A stretch of DNA of 42,040 nucleotides from Actinomadura roseirufa. GTDB taxonomy: Bacteria; Actinomycetota; Actinomycetes; Streptosporangiales; Streptosporangiaceae. The stretch lies in contig NZ_CAACVB010000043.1 of NCBI RefSeq assembly GCF_900659635.1, forward strand, positions 1 through 42,040, in the 5' to 3' direction. This document shows, piece after piece, positions 41,249 to 42,040 of this stretch. Under the pieces are notes generated by a model. It was not told the DNA's origin. It did no database searches and saw only the letters and a list, made by a program, of their open reading frames with translations. A program made the translations under genes and the position numbers. The stretch's first letter is position 1, and the number at the start of each line of letters is the position of its first letter.

Positions 41249-42040
41249 ATGGACGTCCGGGTCGGCGTCCGGGTCGAGGGCGTCGTGCAGGGGGTCGGTT
41301 TCCGGCCGTTCGTGCACGGCCTCGCGACCGGCCTCGGGCTGTCCGGGCTGGTCGGCAACGACGCGGGCGGCGTGTTCATCGAGGTCGAGGGCGCCCCCGA
41401 CAGGGTCGGGCGGTTCCTGGACGGGCTGCGCGCGCACCCGCCCCGGCTCGCCGTCGTCGAGCGGGTCACCACCCGCGAGCTGGCCGCCGAGGGTCCCGCC
41501 GGAGGACGCGGCGGATTCGCCATCGTGAGCAGCGTCGCGGACGCTCTCGCAGGCGGCGGCGGGGCCGGAGGCCACCGGAACGGTGGAGGCCCGAACGGGG
41601 ACGGCTCGAACGGCGGCGGCGCGAGCGGCGAGGGCGCCGTGGCGGGACCTCGGCGCGCACTCGTGTCCGCGGACTCGGCGACCTGCGACGACTGCCTGCG
41701 CGAGCTGCGGGACCCGTCCGACCGGCGTTACGGGTACGCCTTCATCAACTGCACCGCCTGCGGGCCGCGCTTCACCATCGTCACCGGCGTCCCCTACGAC
41801 CGGCCCAACACCACGATGGCGGGGTTCGCGATGTGCGAGCGATGCGCCGCCGAGTACGCCGACCCCTCCGACCGCAGGTTCCACGCCCAGCCCGTGTGCT
41901 GCCCCGCCTGCGGGCCGTCGCTCGCGCTGCGCCCGGCCGCCGGCGACCCCCTGCCGGCGGCGCGGGCGATGCTCGCCGACGGCGCGATCGTCGCGGTCAA
42001 GGGCCTCGGCGGCTACCACCTCGCCGCGCGCGCCGCGGAC
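41249..42040 (+). CDS. hypF: HypF carbamoyltransferase (3' end cut by window)
   Basis: Hydrogenase-maturation protein that makes the thiocarbamate used for the CN ligands of [NiFe]-hydrogenase. In order: acylphosphatase domain (VEGVVQGVGFRPFVHGL), a Gly/Asn-rich linker of about 35 residues (near 110-135), two zinc-finger sets (CDDC...CTAC and CERC...CPAC), then the beginning of the YrdC-like domain (VKGLGGYHLAARA) where the window ends. The ATG at 41249 is 9 nt behind GGGGAGA; an earlier ATG at 41241 is in another frame. Its presence implies a [NiFe]-hydrogenase locus to the right. The long glycine linker is not part of standard HypF. Confidence 0.94.
   Translation, partial: MDVRVGVRVEGVVQGVGFRPFVHGLATGLGLSGLVGNDAGGVFIEVEGAPDRVGRFLDGLRAHPPRLAVVERVTTRELAAEGPAGGRGGFAIVSSVADALAGGGGAGGHRNGGGPNGDGSNGGGASGEGAVAGPRRALVSADSATCDDCLRELRDPSDRRYGYAFINCTACGPRFTIVTGVPYDRPNTTMAGFAMCERCAAEYADPSDRRFHAQPVCCPACGPSLALRPAAGDPLPAARAMLADGAIVAVKGLGGYHLAARAAD

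Overview
The window is very GC-rich DNA with GTG and TTG starts, ATGA or GTGA overlaps between genes, a mycothiol-type DinB enzyme set and the htrA-tatB-mrp order. It comes from an actinomycete chromosome; a Streptosporangiales or Thermomonosporaceae member such as Actinomadura is plausible, but this is inference. Both ends cut through genes (htrA on the left, hypF on the right).

Region 1 (1-7.6 kb) is conserved housekeeping: HtrA protease (5' cut), TatB, the Mrp/ApbC Fe-S carrier divergent from a MarR regulator, a secreted crystallin-like protein, a DUF1003 membrane protein coupled to a soluble MgtE-N/CBS protein, and an ECF41/SigJ sigma factor.

Region 2 (7.65-15 kb) is a compact biosynthetic operon: a 5'-truncated condensation protein with a degenerate active site, an adenylation-carrier protein, a second intact condensation protein, an N5-(carboxyethyl)ornithine synthase homologue and a circularly permuted ATP-grasp-type ligase. 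Most junctions are 4-nt ATGA overlaps. The layout suggests a small amide or peptide built on an opine-like amino acid.

Region 3 (15-25.5 kb) begins with a gene-poor, less GC-rich stretch holding a decayed HTH regulator, three CGGTCA repeats and a CRP-like operator. A second cluster follows: DHA2 efflux pump, stand-alone ACP, fatty acyl-AMP ligase, two oversized acyl-CoA-dehydrogenase-like flavoproteins, an alpha/beta hydrolase and a PKS-like methyltransferase. Together they look like a pathway that loads an acyl chain on a carrier, oxidises it twice, methylates it, releases it and exports it without any ketosynthase. It ends in a hairpin next to a tRNA-Val/tRNA-Cys/tRNA-Gly array on the minus strand.

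Region 4 (25.9-42 kb) is chromosomal again: a CHAP hydrolase with no signal peptide, a tandem universal stress protein, a LysR-TDT transporter pair with a clear operator, a DMT-type permease, a SUKH-HEAT protein, an operon of DinB and lyase-like genes, a mycothiol-type isomerase-family enzyme, a MerR regulator, a flavin monooxygenase/reductase pair, an ArsR-SRPBCC pair with a palindromic operator, a large HEAT-repeat protein and the start of hypF.

The two clusters at 7.7-25.5 kb are the most likely undescribed biology. All functional assignments were made by eye from motifs, without database searches.
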